A stretch of DNA of 64,000 nt from Pseudoxanthomonas daejeonensis (GCF_010093205.1 NZ_PDWN01000002.1:124001-188000); one strand, 5' to 3'; positions 50,597 to 59,912 are shown, counted from the stretch's first letter. The notes: a model not told the origin generated them from the sequence alone. A program made the numbers and translations.

Positions 50597-51760
50597 GTGG
50601 ACACATCCGCCTTCGATGCCATCACCCTGGAGCAGTTGCGCGCCGGCGGCGGGCTCAAGTGGCGCGCGTTTCCCGACTGCATCGGCGCGTTCGTCGCGGA
50701 GATGGACTTCGGCATCGCCCCGGTCATCCGCGAGGCGCTGCACACGGCGGTCGACCAGGGCCAGGTCGGCTACCTGTCCGCCGCGCCCGTGCGCGCGATG
50801 GCCGAAGCCTGTTCGCAATGGCAGCAGCGCCACCATGGCTGGTCGATCCCCGCCGATGCGATCAGGCCGGTCGCCGACGTACTGGGCGCGCTCGAAATCG
50901 TGCTGCGGCACTACCTGCCGGCCGGCGCCTCCGTGGCGCTGCCGGTACCGTGCTACATGCCGTTCATTCCGTTGATGCAGCTGCTGGGCAACCCCGTCAT
51001 ACAGGTGCCGATGCAACGCGGCCATGCAGGATGGACGCTGGATGAATCCGCACTGGAGGATGCCTTCGCTTCCGGCGCGCGCATGCTGCTGCTGTGCAAT
51101 CCGCACAATCCGATCGGCAAGGTGTACGCGCGCGAAGAATTGCAGCGCATCACCGCGATCGTCGCGCGCCACGACGCGCGCGTGTTCGCCGACGAAATCC
51201 ATGCTCCACTGCTCTACGACGGCCAGCACCACGTGCCGTATGCGACGGTTTCGGACGCGGCGGCGCAACAGGCGATCACCGCCCTGTCCGCCTCCAAGGC
51301 CTGGAACCTCGCGGGGCTCAAGTGCGCGCAGCTCGCATTCACCCGCGAGGAGGACCTGCGCCGCTGGCGCGAGATCGGCCACTTCGCCGGCAACAGCACC
51401 GCGACCCTGGGCGTGATCGCGCACACCGCCGCCTGGCGCGAGGGGGATGCATGGCTGGACGGAGTACGCAGCTACCTGCAGGGCAACCGCGAGCTGCTCG
51501 GCCGGCTGCTGCGCGAGCGCCTGCCGCAGGTCGGCTATCTGGAGTCGCAGGGCACCTACCTGGCCTGGCTCGACTGCCGCAGCCTGCCGCTGGACACCGC
51601 GCCACACCTGTTCTTCCGTCGCCATGCCCATGTGGCGTTGACCGATGGCGGTGAGTGCGGCGAAGGCGGCGAAGGCCATGTGCGCCTGAATTTCGCGATG
51701 CCGCGTCCGCTGCTGGTGGAAGCCGTGGATCGCATGGCCAGGGCGGTTGCGCTTTTGTAG
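50597..51760 (+). CDS. patB: PatB/MalY-type PLP-dependent C-S lyase (aminotransferase fold)
   Basis: Fold-type I PLP enzyme, probably a cystathionine beta-lyase. The 387 residues start at GTG (50597). Motifs include FVAEMDFGIAPVI, the MalY/PatB opening, and NPHNPIGKVY. ADEIHAPLLYDG (Asp and the DEIH of this subgroup) and SASKAWNLAGLKCAQLAF with the PLP lysine also appear. LNFAMPRPLL near the end contains the substrate arginine-type region. The stop TAG is within the REP head starting at 51754. Assignment within the subfamily is moderately sure; plain aminotransferase activity cannot be excluded. Confidence 0.88.
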   Translation: MDTSAFDAITLEQLRAGGGLKWRAFPDCIGAFVAEMDFGIAPVIREALHTAVDQGQVGYLSAAPVRAMAEACSQWQQRHHGWSIPADAIRPVADVLGALEIVLRHYLPAGASVALPVPCYMPFIPLMQLLGNPVIQVPMQRGHAGWTLDESALEDAFASGARMLLLCNPHNPIGKVYAREELQRITAIVARHDARVFADEIHAPLLYDGQHHVPYATVSDAAAQQAITALSASKAWNLAGLKCAQLAFTREEDLRRWREIGHFAGNSTATLGVIAHTAAWREGDAWLDGVRSYLQGNRELLGRLLRERLPQVGYLESQGTYLAWLDCRSLPLDTAPHLFFRRHAHVALTDGGECGEGGEGHVRLNFAMPRPLLVEAVDRMARAVALL

Positions 51761-51858
51761 GAGCGGACTTCAGGCCGCGACACCGACGACCTCGGCACAG
51801 GCGACGACGATGTGATTCCGACGGCGTCGGTGTCGCGGCCTGAAGTCCGCTCCTACAA
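51754..51858. repeat. BIME: symmetric hybrid B/A pair; its head is the patB stop
   Basis: Forward B head and stem (GTAGGAGCGGACTTCAGGCC) carrying an A tail (GCGACACCGACG), mirrored by the reverse copy (GTGTCGCGGCCTGAAGTCCG). This is the only hybrid of the two types that I see in the window. It lies between patB and thiL (convergent). Confidence 0.92.
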
Positions 51859-51968
51859 AGGCAGGACCGCAGCCCCGACACGGCAATGGCAAGCAGTACG
51901 ACAAGACGCCTTCCGTGCCCGCGAGATGCAACCGGGCGCGACGCCAGCGTGCAACCAAGGCCCTCTCA

Positions 51969-52952
51969 TCAGCCAAAATGCACGTATCCGCCCGGAGGGG
52001 TTTGCCATCGACTGCCGTCGGCGGCCAGCGCGCGCACACCATCGCCGGTAACGACCCGGCCGATGCGGCTGCACTCGACCCCAGCCTGTTCCAGAACCAT
52101 CGCAACCGCTTCGCGCACCACTGGCGGCGCGGTGAAGCAAAGCTCGTAGTCGTCGCCACCACCGGCCTGCAGGGCGATGCGACCGGCACCGTCGCCGAAC
52201 GCTTGCCGCAAGGCTGTCGAGGCGGGCAGCGCGGCGAGCTCGATGTCGGCACCCACCCCGCTGCGCTCGCAGACATGGCCAAGGTCGGCCAGCAGGCCAT
52301 CGGAGACGTCGACGCAGGCATGGGCCAGTCCGAGCAGGGCGCGGCCCGCTTCGACGCGCGGCGTCGGCCGCTCCAGGCGCATGCGCAGCGCGGCGGCGAT
52401 GCGCGCATCTTCCGGGGGCGCGACGCCCTCGATCGCCGGCATGTGCCCGGCAAGCACCAGCGCCGCCGCTGCGTCACCCAGCGTTCCGGTCACCCAGATG
52501 TCATCGCCGATGCGGGCACGGTCGCGGCGCAGCGCCGCCCCGGTTTCGACCAGGCCCATCGCGGTGACCGCGATCGACAAGGGCCCGCGCGTGGTGTCAC
52601 CGCCGACCAGGGCAATGCCGTGCATGGCGGCCAATTCCAGGAAACCGTCGAGGAACCCCTCCAGCCATCCCGCATCGGCTTGCGGCAGCGAAAGCGACAA
52701 AGTGCACCACGCCGGGCGCGCGCCCATCGAGGCCAGATCGGACAGGTTGGCCGCCAGCGCCTTCCAGCCGATGTCGGCCGGAGCGGTGTCCTCGGGGAAA
52801 TGCACGCCGGCATTAAGCGTGTCGGCGGTGACCACCAGTTCGTGGCCGGCGGGCACGTGCAGCAGCGCCGCGTCGTCGCCGATGCCCAGCAACACGCCTC
52901 CGCGCATCGTGGCGCGGGCTCGGATCATCGCGATCAGGTCGAATTCGGCCAT
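51969..52952 (-). CDS. thiL: Thiamine-monophosphate kinase ThiL
   Basis: ATP-dependent formation of thiamine diphosphate. The 327-residue protein has GIGDDAALLHVPAGHELVVT (ATP/Mg site), DTLNAGVHFP, GGDTTRGPLSIAVTAMG, ACVDVSDGLLADLGHV and GGGDDYELCFTAPP. The start MAEFDLIAMIRARA at 52952 fits; a longer frame to 53132 is low-complexity. It is last gene of the ribE-ribB-ribH-nusB-thiL run, a common gammaproteobacterial order, so thiamine diphosphate formation may follow FMN riboswitch control. Confidence 0.96.
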   Translation of the reverse strand: MAEFDLIAMIRARATMRGGVLLGIGDDAALLHVPAGHELVVTADTLNAGVHFPEDTAPADIGWKALAANLSDLASMGARPAWCTLSLSLPQADAGWLEGFLDGFLELAAMHGIALVGGDTTRGPLSIAVTAMGLVETGAALRRDRARIGDDIWVTGTLGDAAAALVLAGHMPAIEGVAPPEDARIAAALRMRLERPTPRVEAGRALLGLAHACVDVSDGLLADLGHVCERSGVGADIELAALPASTALRQAFGDGAGRIALQAGGGDDYELCFTAPPVVREAVAMVLEQAGVECSRIGRVVTGDGVRALAADGSRWQTPPGGYVHFG

Positions 52953-53086
52953 GGCGGCATCTTGCCCGGATTCCACGCTGGGGGGATATGCGGCGCGGGG
53001 CGGCGCGCAGGACTCGCGCCGTCTACGGCGTTCCGCCCACGCTGGCACGCGCCACGACCGCGCTTTCGATGTCGCGACGCGCCGGG

Positions 53087-53560
53087 TCAGGTCCGCGCGT
53101 TGCGTCCGGCCTGGACCTCGACCGCGCGCCATTCGCCGCTGGCACGGTCGAGTACGCCATTGACGTAGGTGTGGCCGTGCTCGGAGCCGAAGCGCTTGGC
53201 GATCTCGATCGCCTCGTTCAGCACGACCCGGTACGGCACGTCGGGACGGTGCAGCAGTTCATAGGCGGCCAGGCGCAGCACCGCCCGCTCGATAGGATCG
53301 ACTTCTTCCATGCCGCGGTCCAGGTGCGGCGCCAGCGCCGCATCCAGGCCGACACGCTCGGCGAGCACGCCGCGGACCAGGTCCTCGAAGTACTCCAGGT
53401 CGGCCACTTCATGCGCCTGCTCGTGGGCGAACTGCGCGATCACCTGCTGCGCGTTGCCCCCGGAGATCTGCCAGGCGTACAGGGCCTGCAGCGCACGACG
53501 GCGGGCGCGGCCGCGCAATACCGGGTCGACACCCGTACGGGGACGGAACGGACGGTTCAT
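53087..53560 (-). CDS. nusB: Transcription antitermination factor NusB
   Basis: Binds boxA RNA with NusE in rRNA antitermination. The 157 residues show [60 protein letters not shown] and the hallmark [19 protein letters not shown]. The start [14 protein letters not shown] at 53560 overlaps the ribH stop by four bases. Confidence 0.97.
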   Translation of the reverse strand: MNRPFRPRTGVDPVLRGRARRRALQALYAWQISGGNAQQVIAQFAHEQAHEVADLEYFEDLVRGVLAERVGLDAALAPHLDRGMEEVDPIERAVLRLAAYELLHRPDVPYRVVLNEAIEIAKRFGSEHGHTYVNGVLDRASGEWRAVEVQAGRNART

Positions 53561-54024
53561 CGCAGGCGCTCCATCAGGTTGACCATTTCCAGCGCGGCCA
53601 ATGCCGCCTCCTCGCCCTTGTTGCCATGGCTGCCGCCGGCGCGGGCCTCGGCATCCTCGAATTTTTCCACCGCCAGCACGCCATTGAGCACCGGCACGCC
53701 GGTATCCAGCGCCACCCGCATCAGGCCTTCGGCGCACAGGTCGGCGACATGCTCGTAGTGGCGGGTATCACCGCGCACGACGCAGCCCAGCACGATCAGC
53801 GCCTGGTGGCCGCCGCCACTGGCCAGTCGCTGCGCCGCCACCGGCAGTTCCCAGGCGCCCGGCAGGCGGACCACGTCCACCGCATCCTCGGGCACCCCGT
53901 TCTCGGCCAGGCAGCGACGGGCGCCGGCGACCAGGGCGTCGGTGATGCGCGCGTTCCAGCGGCTGGCCAGGATCGCGAAGCGGGCGTCGGCCGGCAGGCG
54001 CAGGTCGCCTTCGTACAGGGTCAT
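53557..54024 (-). CDS. ribH: 6,7-dimethyl-8-ribityllumazine synthase RibH
   Basis: Condenses the ribB product with the aminouracil. The 155 residues have [20 protein letters not shown] (with W in place of the usual F-x-x-x-N), [37 protein letters not shown] (catalytic His region) and [20 protein letters not shown]. It lies between ribB and nusB. Confidence 0.97.
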   Translation of the reverse strand: MTLYEGDLRLPADARFAILASRWNARITDALVAGARRCLAENGVPEDAVDVVRLPGAWELPVAAQRLASGGGHQALIVLGCVVRGDTRHYEHVADLCAEGLMRVALDTGVPVLNGVLAVEKFEDAEARAGGSHGNKGEEAALAALEMVNLMERLR

Positions 54025-54110
54025 GGGCGCGGGAGTCCTCGGGGGTCGGACAGTTTAACGGAGCCGGGGCCGGGCGGCCCTCCGGCCGGCCCTCCGGCCG
54101 ACCCGCCGGA
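54025..54110. other. Short gap between ribB and ribH with duplicated palindrome
   Basis: Contains two tandem copies of the 12-base palindrome GGCCCTCCGGCC (about 54076-54099), giving a strong possible hairpin between ribB and ribH. It could stabilise or attenuate the message; no T-tract follows. Confidence 0.4.
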
Positions 54111-55205
54111 TCATGGCTGGACGTACTCGACGACTTCCAGCCCGTAACCCGCCAGGCCCACCTGCCGGCGCGGCGTGCCCAGCACGCGCAGCCGGCCCAG
54201 GCCCAGGTCGGCCAGGATCTGCGCGCCGGCGCCATTGCGCCGCCACTGGCCCACGTCCTTGGCGTCCGGCCTCACCTCGGGCTGCTTGCGCAGCCGCGCC
54301 AGCAGGGCCTCGGCGTTGCGCGGCTCGGACAGGACCACCATCACCCCCTGCCCTTCGGCGGCGATCGCGCGCAAAGCATCGGTCGCGGCGACGCCGAAGT
54401 CGTCGCGGCGCCAGTGCAGCAGGTCGCTGAGCGGGTTCTCGACCTGGACCCGGACCAGGGTCGGCGTGGCCCGGTCGGGCGTGCCGCGGACCAGGGCGAA
54501 GTGCAGTTCATGGGCGATGCGATCGCGATAGGTCACCAGCTGGAACGGTCCGAACTCGGTCTCGACGTCGCGCGCGTCGAGGCGCTCGACGGTGTGCTCG
54601 GTGGCCAGGCGATGGGCGATCAGGTCGGCGATCGAGCCCATCTTCAGCCCGTGCTCGCGGGCGAACACCTCCAGCTCCGGACGCCGCGCCATGCTGCCGT
54701 CGGCGTTCATCACCTCGACCAGCACGCCGGCCGGCTCCAGCCCGGCGAGCATCGGCAGGTCGCTGGCCGCCTCGGTGTGGCCGGCGCGGGTCAGCACGCC
54801 GCCGGGCTGCGCGGTCAGCGGGAAGATGTGGCCCGGCTGGCTCAGGTCGGACGGCCTGGCATCCGGGCGCACCGCGGTGCGGATGGTGTGGGCGCGATCG
54901 TAGGCGGAGATGCCGGTGGTCACGCCCTCCGCCGCCTCGATGCTGACGGTGAAGTTGGTCTGGAACTGGGCGGTATTGGTCTGGACCATGGGCGCCAGGC
55001 CCAGCTGGGCGCAGCGCTCGCGGGTCAGCGACAGGCAGACCAGGCCGCGCGCGTGGGTGACCATGAAGTTGATGTCGGCCGGACGGACCAGCTCGGCGGC
55101 CATGATCAGGTCGCCCTCGTTCTCGCGATCCTCGTCGTCGACGATCACGACCATGCGGCCGGCGCGGATCTCTTCCAGCAGTTCGGGGACCGGGGCGAAA
55201 CTCAT
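54111..55205 (-). CDS. ribB: 3,4-dihydroxy-2-butanone-4-phosphate synthase with degenerate RibA-like domain
   Basis: Makes the four-carbon precursor of lumazine from ribulose 5-phosphate. Of 364 residues, the first about 205 are a RibB domain with VIVDDEDRENEGDLIMAAEL, VTHARGLVCLSLT, ISAYDRAHTIRTAV, GGVLTRAGHTEAASDL. The rest resembles GTP cyclohydrolase II (YRDRIAHELHFALVRG) but has no cysteine in place of the C-x10-C-x-C zinc site (NPLSDLLHWRRDDFGVAATD). GTP cyclohydrolase activity is therefore unlikely, and a separate RibA should exist. Such RibB hybrids (RibBX) are known in gammaproteobacteria. ribE overlaps upstream by four bases. Confidence 0.94.
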   Translation of the reverse strand: MSFAPVPELLEEIRAGRMVVIVDDEDRENEGDLIMAAELVRPADINFMVTHARGLVCLSLTRERCAQLGLAPMVQTNTAQFQTNFTVSIEAAEGVTTGISAYDRAHTIRTAVRPDARPSDLSQPGHIFPLTAQPGGVLTRAGHTEAASDLPMLAGLEPAGVLVEVMNADGSMARRPELEVFAREHGLKMGSIADLIAHRLATEHTVERLDARDVETEFGPFQLVTYRDRIAHELHFALVRGTPDRATPTLVRVQVENPLSDLLHWRRDDFGVAATDALRAIAAEGQGVMVVLSEPRNAEALLARLRKQPEVRPDAKDVGQWRRNGAGAQILADLGLGRLRVLGTPRRQVGLAGYGLEVVEYVQP

Positions 55206-55819
55206 GCGTCGGCCCCATCGGCAGCCGGTCGCGCGCCGAGCAGGCGCTCGACGTAGCGGGCGACCAGGTCGATCTCCAGGTTCACCGGGTCGCCGACCGC
55301 GGTCTGTTCGAAGCGCGTGTTGGCCACGGTGTGCGGGATCAGCGCAACCTCGAATGCCTCCGCGTCGACCTCGTTGACGGTGAGGCTGACGCCATCGACG
55401 CAGATCGAACCCTTCTTCGCGATGTACTTCAGCAGCGGCGCCGGCGCGGCGAAGCGCCAGCGCTGCGCGCGTGCGTCGTCGTGCACCGAGAGGACCCTGC
55501 CGATGCCGTCGACATGTCCGCTGACCAGGTGGCCGCCGAGGCGGTCTGACGGGCGCATCGCGCGCTCCAGGTTGATCCGTGCGCCGACCGGCAATGCGCC
55601 GAGCGTGGTCAGCGCCAGGGTTTCGTTGGAGGCATCGGCCTGGAACGATCCGGCGTCGAACGCGATGACGGTCAGGCACACGCCGTTGACCGCGATGCTT
55701 TCGCCCAGGCGCACGTCGTCGAAGGACAGCGTGCCGGTGGCGAAAGTGAAGCGCACATCGCCGCCGCGCGGCTCATGGGCGGCCAGGTGGCCGACGCCCT
55801 CGATGATCCCGGTAAACAT
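55202..55819 (-). CDS. ribE: Riboflavin synthase alpha subunit RibE
   Basis: Dismutates two lumazines to riboflavin. The 205 residues consist of two lumazine-binding repeats: MFTGIIEGVGHLAAHE...ESIAVNGVCLTVIAFD and GHLVSGHVDGIGRVLS...GSICVDGVSLTVNEVD. The start MFTGIIEG at 55819 is invariant in the family. It is first gene after the FMN riboswitch. Confidence 0.98.
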   Translation of the reverse strand: MFTGIIEGVGHLAAHEPRGGDVRFTFATGTLSFDDVRLGESIAVNGVCLTVIAFDAGSFQADASNETLALTTLGALPVGARINLERAMRPSDRLGGHLVSGHVDGIGRVLSVHDDARAQRWRFAAPAPLLKYIAKKGSICVDGVSLTVNEVDAEAFEVALIPHTVANTRFEQTAVGDPVNLEIDLVARYVERLLGARPAADGADA

Positions 55820-55989
55820 CAGCGCGCCTCCGGAAAAACCACGCGACAGTGGCCCGCGGCCGATCGCAAACGGGCCTGCAGGGCGACGGAACGGGCGAAT
55901 CTGGGGAGCTTCATGTGCGTCTTCCGCGTAAGGGCTGCGAAAAACGTCCCGGGGCACGAGCGGCCACCCGGCACGGGCCGGGCGGCTGC

Positions 55990-56185
55990 GTCTTCTTTCA
56001 TCCGGACTCTAGGGCGCGACCTGGGCCACGCCACAACCGTCGGCTCCGGCATCGGACCGGATCTGCTGACCTCCCGGCGCGGCGGAAAGCCGGCATCGGG
56101 AGCGCTCGCGGGCTCGCGCCGGCCCCTTCACAGGAACTGGCGCCTACCGCCGGTGGGGAATTCCACCCCGCCCTGAAGACGTTCG
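55990..56185 (-). promoter_or_regulatory. FMN riboswitch (RFN element) upstream of ribE
   Basis: Minus strand contains the conserved RFN blocks in order: CTTCAGGGCGGGGTGGAATT, CCCCACCGGCGGTA, an extended P3 arm with AGCCCGCGAGCG, GGTCAGCAGATCCGGTC, CCGGAGCCGACGGT and AGTCCGGATGAAAGAAG. P1 pairs CTTC with GAAG at the ends. It lies about 170 bases before ribE, and FMN binding would down-regulate ribE-ribB-ribH (and possibly nusB-thiL). Confidence 0.96.
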
Positions 56186-56288
56186 ATCTTGTTGGATCAC
56201 CGGCGAACCGGCGCGGGCATTCTACCGCAGGCCGCTGAATGGCCCTGGGCCTACGCCACAGACCGCCTGGAACGGTGTGTCCACGCAT

Positions 56289-56386
56289 TGTAGGAGCGGG
56301 CATGACCGCGACCGGGCGTCGGCTCCACGAGGGCGTCGCCTGCGCGTGCGGCGTCGTGTCGCGGCCATGCCCGCTCCTACAAGGCA
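56289..56386. repeat. BIME: A/A pair; its head is the ribD stop
   Basis: Inverted A units (TGTAGGAGCGGGCATGACCG and GCGGCCATGCCCGCTCCTAC), heads outward. Read on minus, TTGTAG of the right unit gives the last Leu codon and stop of ribD. It separates ribD from the FMN riboswitch. Confidence 0.93.
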
Positions 56387-57468
56387 GACGGTCGCAGCAG
56401 CAGGCGGCGGTCTTCGCCGAAACGCGCCTCGTCAACCAGGTCGAAACGCAGGCGCTGCGCCATCGTCTCGATTCCCAGGCCGGCAAACAGCGGCCGGGCC
56501 CCGTCGCCCAGCAGCACGGGGGCCTGGTACAGCAGCAGCTCGTCGACCAGGCCGGCGCCCAGCAGGGCTCCACACAGGGCCGGGCCGGCTTCCACCTGGA
56601 CCTCGTTGATGCCGCGTTCGCCAAGCAGGCCTAGCGCGGCCCGGAGGTCGACATGGTCGCCGCGCAGCGGCAGCGCCGCGAACTCAGTGGACAGGCCGGC
56701 CGCGGGGGCGGCTTGGGGGCCATGCAGGTACAGGGTCGGCGCGCTGCCATCGCGCACCTTGCCGCACGCCAGGCTGCGCAGGCGCGTGTCCACCACGACC
56801 CGCATCGGCGGCTCGAACGGGGTATCGTCGCCCAGCCTGACGGTGAGCGCCGGATCGTCGGCCAGCACCGTGTCGGCGCCGGTGAGGATCGCCCCGCTGC
56901 GCGCGCGCCAGCGCTGCACGTCGGCACGCGCGGCCTCGCCGGTGATCCATTTCGATTCGCCGTTGGCCATCGCGGTGCGCCCGTCCAGGCTGGCGGCCAG
57001 CTTGATCCGCAGCCACGGGCGGCCACGCTCGATGCGCGAGAGGAAGCCGCGGTTCAGTTCGCGCGCCTGCGCCTCCATCAGCCCGGCGGCGACCGCGATC
57101 CCGGCGGCCTGCAAGCGGGCGAAGCCGGCGCCGTCCACGCGCGGGAACGGATCGCGCATGGCCGCCACCACGCGCGACACGCCGGCCCCGACCAGCGCGT
57201 CGGCGCACGGCGGCGTGCGCCCGAAGTGGGCGCAGGGTTCCAGGGTCACGTAGGCGGTGGCGCCGCGCGCCCGGGCACCTGCCTGGCGCAGCGCGAACAC
57301 TTCCGCATGCGCTTCGCCGGTGCGCGGGTGCCAGCCCTCGCCCACCACCTCGCCGCCGCGGGCGATGACGCAGCCCACCATCGGGTTGGGACGCGCGGTG
57401 AACAGCGCGCTCTGCGCCAGCTGCAGCGCATGGGCCATCAAGGCATGGTCGCGACCATCGAAGGTCAC
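56377..57468 (-). CDS. ribD: Bifunctional riboflavin deaminase/reductase RibD
   Basis: Second and third steps of riboflavin synthesis. The 363-residue protein has an N-terminal CMP/dCMP-type deaminase with zinc ligands in GEAHAEVFAL and EPCAHFGRTPPCADAL (about 45-90). The C-terminal reductase has LRIKLAASLDGRTAMANGES, WITGEAARADVQRWRARSGA and VQVEAGPALCGALLGAGLVD. The start is GTG 57468, overlapping the GNAT stop (GTGA); a GTG at 57486 is an alternative. The stop TAG comes from a REP head. RibD lies upstream of the riboswitch and so may escape FMN control. Confidence 0.95.
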   Translation of the reverse strand: MTFDGRDHALMAHALQLAQSALFTARPNPMVGCVIARGGEVVGEGWHPRTGEAHAEVFALRQAGARARGATAYVTLEPCAHFGRTPPCADALVGAGVSRVVAAMRDPFPRVDGAGFARLQAAGIAVAAGLMEAQARELNRGFLSRIERGRPWLRIKLAASLDGRTAMANGESKWITGEAARADVQRWRARSGAILTGADTVLADDPALTVRLGDDTPFEPPMRVVVDTRLRSLACGKVRDGSAPTLYLHGPQAAPAAGLSTEFAALPLRGDHVDLRAALGLLGERGINEVQVEAGPALCGALLGAGLVDELLLYQAPVLLGDGARPLFAGLGIETMAQRLRFDLVDEARFGEDRRLLLRPSAL

Positions 57469-57944
57469 GTCGCCACCGCCGCGCACCGGATCGCCATCAC
57501 CCGGACCTGCAGTGGACCGAGTTCCACGATGTCGTGGTCATGCCAGCCCAGCGCCCGGTACCAGTCGGCCATCGACGTGGTGCAGTACAGGTAGAGCTCG
57601 GCCACCTGCAATGCGGCGGCCTCGGCGACGCAGCGCGCGACCAGCGCCGAGCCAACGCCCTGCCCGCGCGCGGCTGGCCGCACGTACAGGGTGGCCAGCC
57701 AGGGCGAATACTGGCGGATGTGCTCGTGGTCTTCCTGCAACAGGCTGACCGAACCGAGCCAGGTGCCGGCATCGTCCAGGGCGATAAGCGTGGTCGGGAT
57801 CGCACACCCGCGGGTGTGCGAGCGCAGCTCGGCGATGGCCTGGACGATGTCCCAGTCCGGAATCAGTGCGCCAAAGGCCTCCAGGTGCCCCGCCGCGAGC
57901 GCCTCTATGTGCCAGGGATGATCGCGAAGCCAGGCGATGCGCAC
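57465..57944 (-). CDS. GNAT family N-acetyltransferase
   Basis: 159-residue acetyltransferase of unknown substrate, GTG start (57944). It has the acetyl-CoA motif A LYVRPAARGQGVGSALVAR (R/Q-x-x-G-x-G) at about 90-108, and a C-terminal ELYLYCTTSMADWYRALGWH typical of GNAT motif B. It sits between nrdR and ribD, with an overlap to ribD and 8 bases from nrdR, so it is likely cotranscribed. A direct role in riboflavin synthesis is not suggested. Confidence 0.88.
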   Translation of the reverse strand: MRIAWLRDHPWHIEALAAGHLEAFGALIPDWDIVQAIAELRSHTRGCAIPTTLIALDDAGTWLGSVSLLQEDHEHIRQYSPWLATLYVRPAARGQGVGSALVARCVAEAAALQVAELYLYCTTSMADWYRALGWHDHDIVELGPLQVRVMAIRCAAVAT

Positions 57945-57952
57945 GGCCGCGC

Positions 57953-58504
57953 TCAGCGCTTCTTCTGCCGCTCGGCGAGCTTCTCGGCGTGCTTGTCGAG
58001 GGACACGACCTCGCCCCCCTGCAGCAACGGCAGCTGGCCGCTGCCCGGCGGCAGGTCGCGCTCGAGCTTCTCGATCTCCTCGCGGAAATCGGCGACGTCC
58101 TCGAAGCTGCGATAGACCGAGGCGAAGCGCACGTAGCCGACGTGGTCCAGCTTGCGCAGCTCGTCCATGACGAATTCGCCGATCCGGCGCGAGGCCAACT
58201 CACGCTCGCCGCTCATGCGCACGCCGTGCACCACCGCGCGCACCGCCGCCTCGATCTGCTCCTCGGCCACCGAGCGCTTCTGCAAGGCCCGATCGAAGCC
58301 CACGCGCAGCTTGCGCGCGTCGAACGCCTCGCGGCGGCCATCGCTCTTGATGATCGCCGGCAGCTTCAGCTCCACCGTTTCCAGCGTGCTGAAGCGTTCG
58401 CCGCAGGCCTCGCATTCGCGCCTGCGGCGGATCGTCGCGCCGTCCTCGGACACGCGCGAATCGATCACGCGGGTGTCGGTGTGCTGGCAGTAGGGACAGT
58501 GCAT
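57953..58504 (-). CDS. nrdR: Transcriptional repressor NrdR
   Basis: ATP/dATP-sensing repressor of ribonucleotide reductase genes. The 183 residues begin with a zinc ribbon (C3, C6, C31, C34: [17 protein letters not shown]...[10 protein letters not shown]), followed by an ATP-cone ([20 protein letters not shown]) to about residue 140. The tail, about 30 residues of K/E/Q, is longer than the E. coli protein (149). It follows glyA by 21 bases; glyA-nrdR-ribD is a conserved order. Confidence 0.97.
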   Translation of the reverse strand: MHCPYCQHTDTRVIDSRVSEDGATIRRRRECEACGERFSTLETVELKLPAIIKSDGRREAFDARKLRVGFDRALQKRSVAEEQIEAAVRAVVHGVRMSGERELASRRIGEFVMDELRKLDHVGYVRFASVYRSFEDVADFREEIEKLERDLPPGSGQLPLLQGGEVVSLDKHAEKLAERQKKR

Positions 58505-58525
58505 GCGATGGCCCCGAGGGTCCGG

Positions 58526-59779
58526 TCAGCCGTAGACCGGGTACTTGCGGCACTGCGCGGTGACCTTCTCGCGCACGGTGGAAATCACCGACTCGTCGGT
58601 CGGCGCATCGAGCACGTCGGCGATCCAGTTGGCCAGGTCCACGCAGTCCTGCTCGACGTAGCCGCGGGTGGTCACCGCCGGGGTGCCCAGGCGCAGGCCC
58701 GAGGTCACGAACGGCGAGCGCGGGTCGTTGGGCACCGAGTTCTTGTTGACGGTGATGTGGGCCTTGCCCAGCGCGGCTTCCGCGTCCTTGCCGGACACGT
58801 CCTTGCCGATCATGTCCACCAGCATCAGATGGTTCTGGGTGCCGCCGGAGACGATCTTGTAGCCGCGCGCGATCAGGGTATTGGCCATGGCCTGGGCATT
58901 CTTCACCACCTGCTGCTGGTAGCTGGTGAACTCCGGCTCCAGCGCCTCCTTGAACGCGACCGCCTTGGCCGCGATCACGTGCATCAGCGGGCCGCCCTGG
59001 ATGCCCGGGAACACGATCGACTGCAGCTTCTTCTCGATCTCTTCGCCGGCATTGAGCGCCAGGATGATGCCGCCGCGCGGACCGCGCAGGGTCTTGTGCG
59101 TGGTCGAGGTCACCACGTGCGCATGCGGCAGCGGATTGGGATACACGCCCGCGGCGACCAGGCCGGCGACGTGGGCCATGTCCACGAACAGGTAGGCACC
59201 GACCTTGTCGGCGATGGCGCGAAAGCGCGCCCAGTCGATCTGCTGCGAATAGGCCGAGAAACCGGCCACGACCATCTTCGGCTTGTGCTCGACGGCGAGG
59301 CGCTCGACTTCGTCGTAATCGATCAGGCCCTGGTCGTTGACGCCGTACTGGACGGCGTTGAACAGCTTGCCCGAAGCATTGACCTTGGCACCGTGGGTCA
59401 GGTGGCCGCCATGGGCCAGCGACATGCCCAGGATGGTGTCGCCCGGGTTGAGCAGGGCGAAATAGACCGCCTGGTTGGCCTGCGAACCGGAGTGCGGCTG
59501 CACGTTGGCGTAGCTGGCGCCGAACAGCTGCTTGACCCGGTCGATCGCCAGCTGCTCGGCGATGTCCACGTACTCGCAGCCGCCGTAATAGCGCTTGCGC
59601 GGATAGCCTTCGGCGTACTTGTTGGTCAGCACGCTGCCCTGGGCCTCCAGCACGCGCGGGCTGGCGTAGTTCTCGCTGGCGATCAGCTCGACGTGGTCTT
59701 CCTGGCGGCGGGCCTCGTCGGCGATGGCCGCGGCCAGTTCAGGGTCATAACCTTCGATACGGGCGTCGCGCGGGAACAT
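58526..59779 (-). CDS. glyA: Serine hydroxymethyltransferase GlyA
   Basis: PLP enzyme interconverting serine and glycine with tetrahydrofolate, the main one-carbon source. The 417 residues have [59 protein letters not shown] and [17 protein letters not shown] with the PLP lysine. Length is standard. A CTACAAT -10-like box lies 34 bases upstream (59813-59818), and a GGAG ribosome site precedes the ATG. Confidence 0.99.
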   Translation of the reverse strand: MFPRDARIEGYDPELAAAIADEARRQEDHVELIASENYASPRVLEAQGSVLTNKYAEGYPRKRYYGGCEYVDIAEQLAIDRVKQLFGASYANVQPHSGSQANQAVYFALLNPGDTILGMSLAHGGHLTHGAKVNASGKLFNAVQYGVNDQGLIDYDEVERLAVEHKPKMVVAGFSAYSQQIDWARFRAIADKVGAYLFVDMAHVAGLVAAGVYPNPLPHAHVVTSTTHKTLRGPRGGIILALNAGEEIEKKLQSIVFPGIQGGPLMHVIAAKAVAFKEALEPEFTSYQQQVVKNAQAMANTLIARGYKIVSGGTQNHLMLVDMIGKDVSGKDAEAALGKAHITVNKNSVPNDPRSPFVTSGLRLGTPAVTTRGYVEQDCVDLANWIADVLDAPTDESVISTVREKVTAQCRKYPVYG

Positions 59780-59812
59780 CGGGGCTCCAGGAACGAGATG
59801 GCGGGGTCGACG

Positions 59813-59818
59813 ATTGTA
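59813..59818 (-). promoter_or_regulatory. Candidate -10 box of glyA
   Basis: GCTACAATCG on minus, with the hexamer TACAAT 33 bases upstream of the ATG. The -35 is not clear. Confidence 0.4.
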
Positions 59819-59882
59819 GCGTTTCGGCCCCTTCCCGGGCCGCCGGGGCTCCCGGGAAGCCCGCCGGGCCCTGGTTGGCGAT

Positions 59883-59912
59883 TTGGCGCCCCGCCCCCAT
59901 ATCCGGGATAAT
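59883..59912 (+). promoter_or_regulatory. Candidate promoter of ettA
   Basis: TTGGCG, 18-base spacer, GATAAT, 77 bases before the ettA ATG. It overlaps the divergent glyA control region. Confidence 0.5.
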
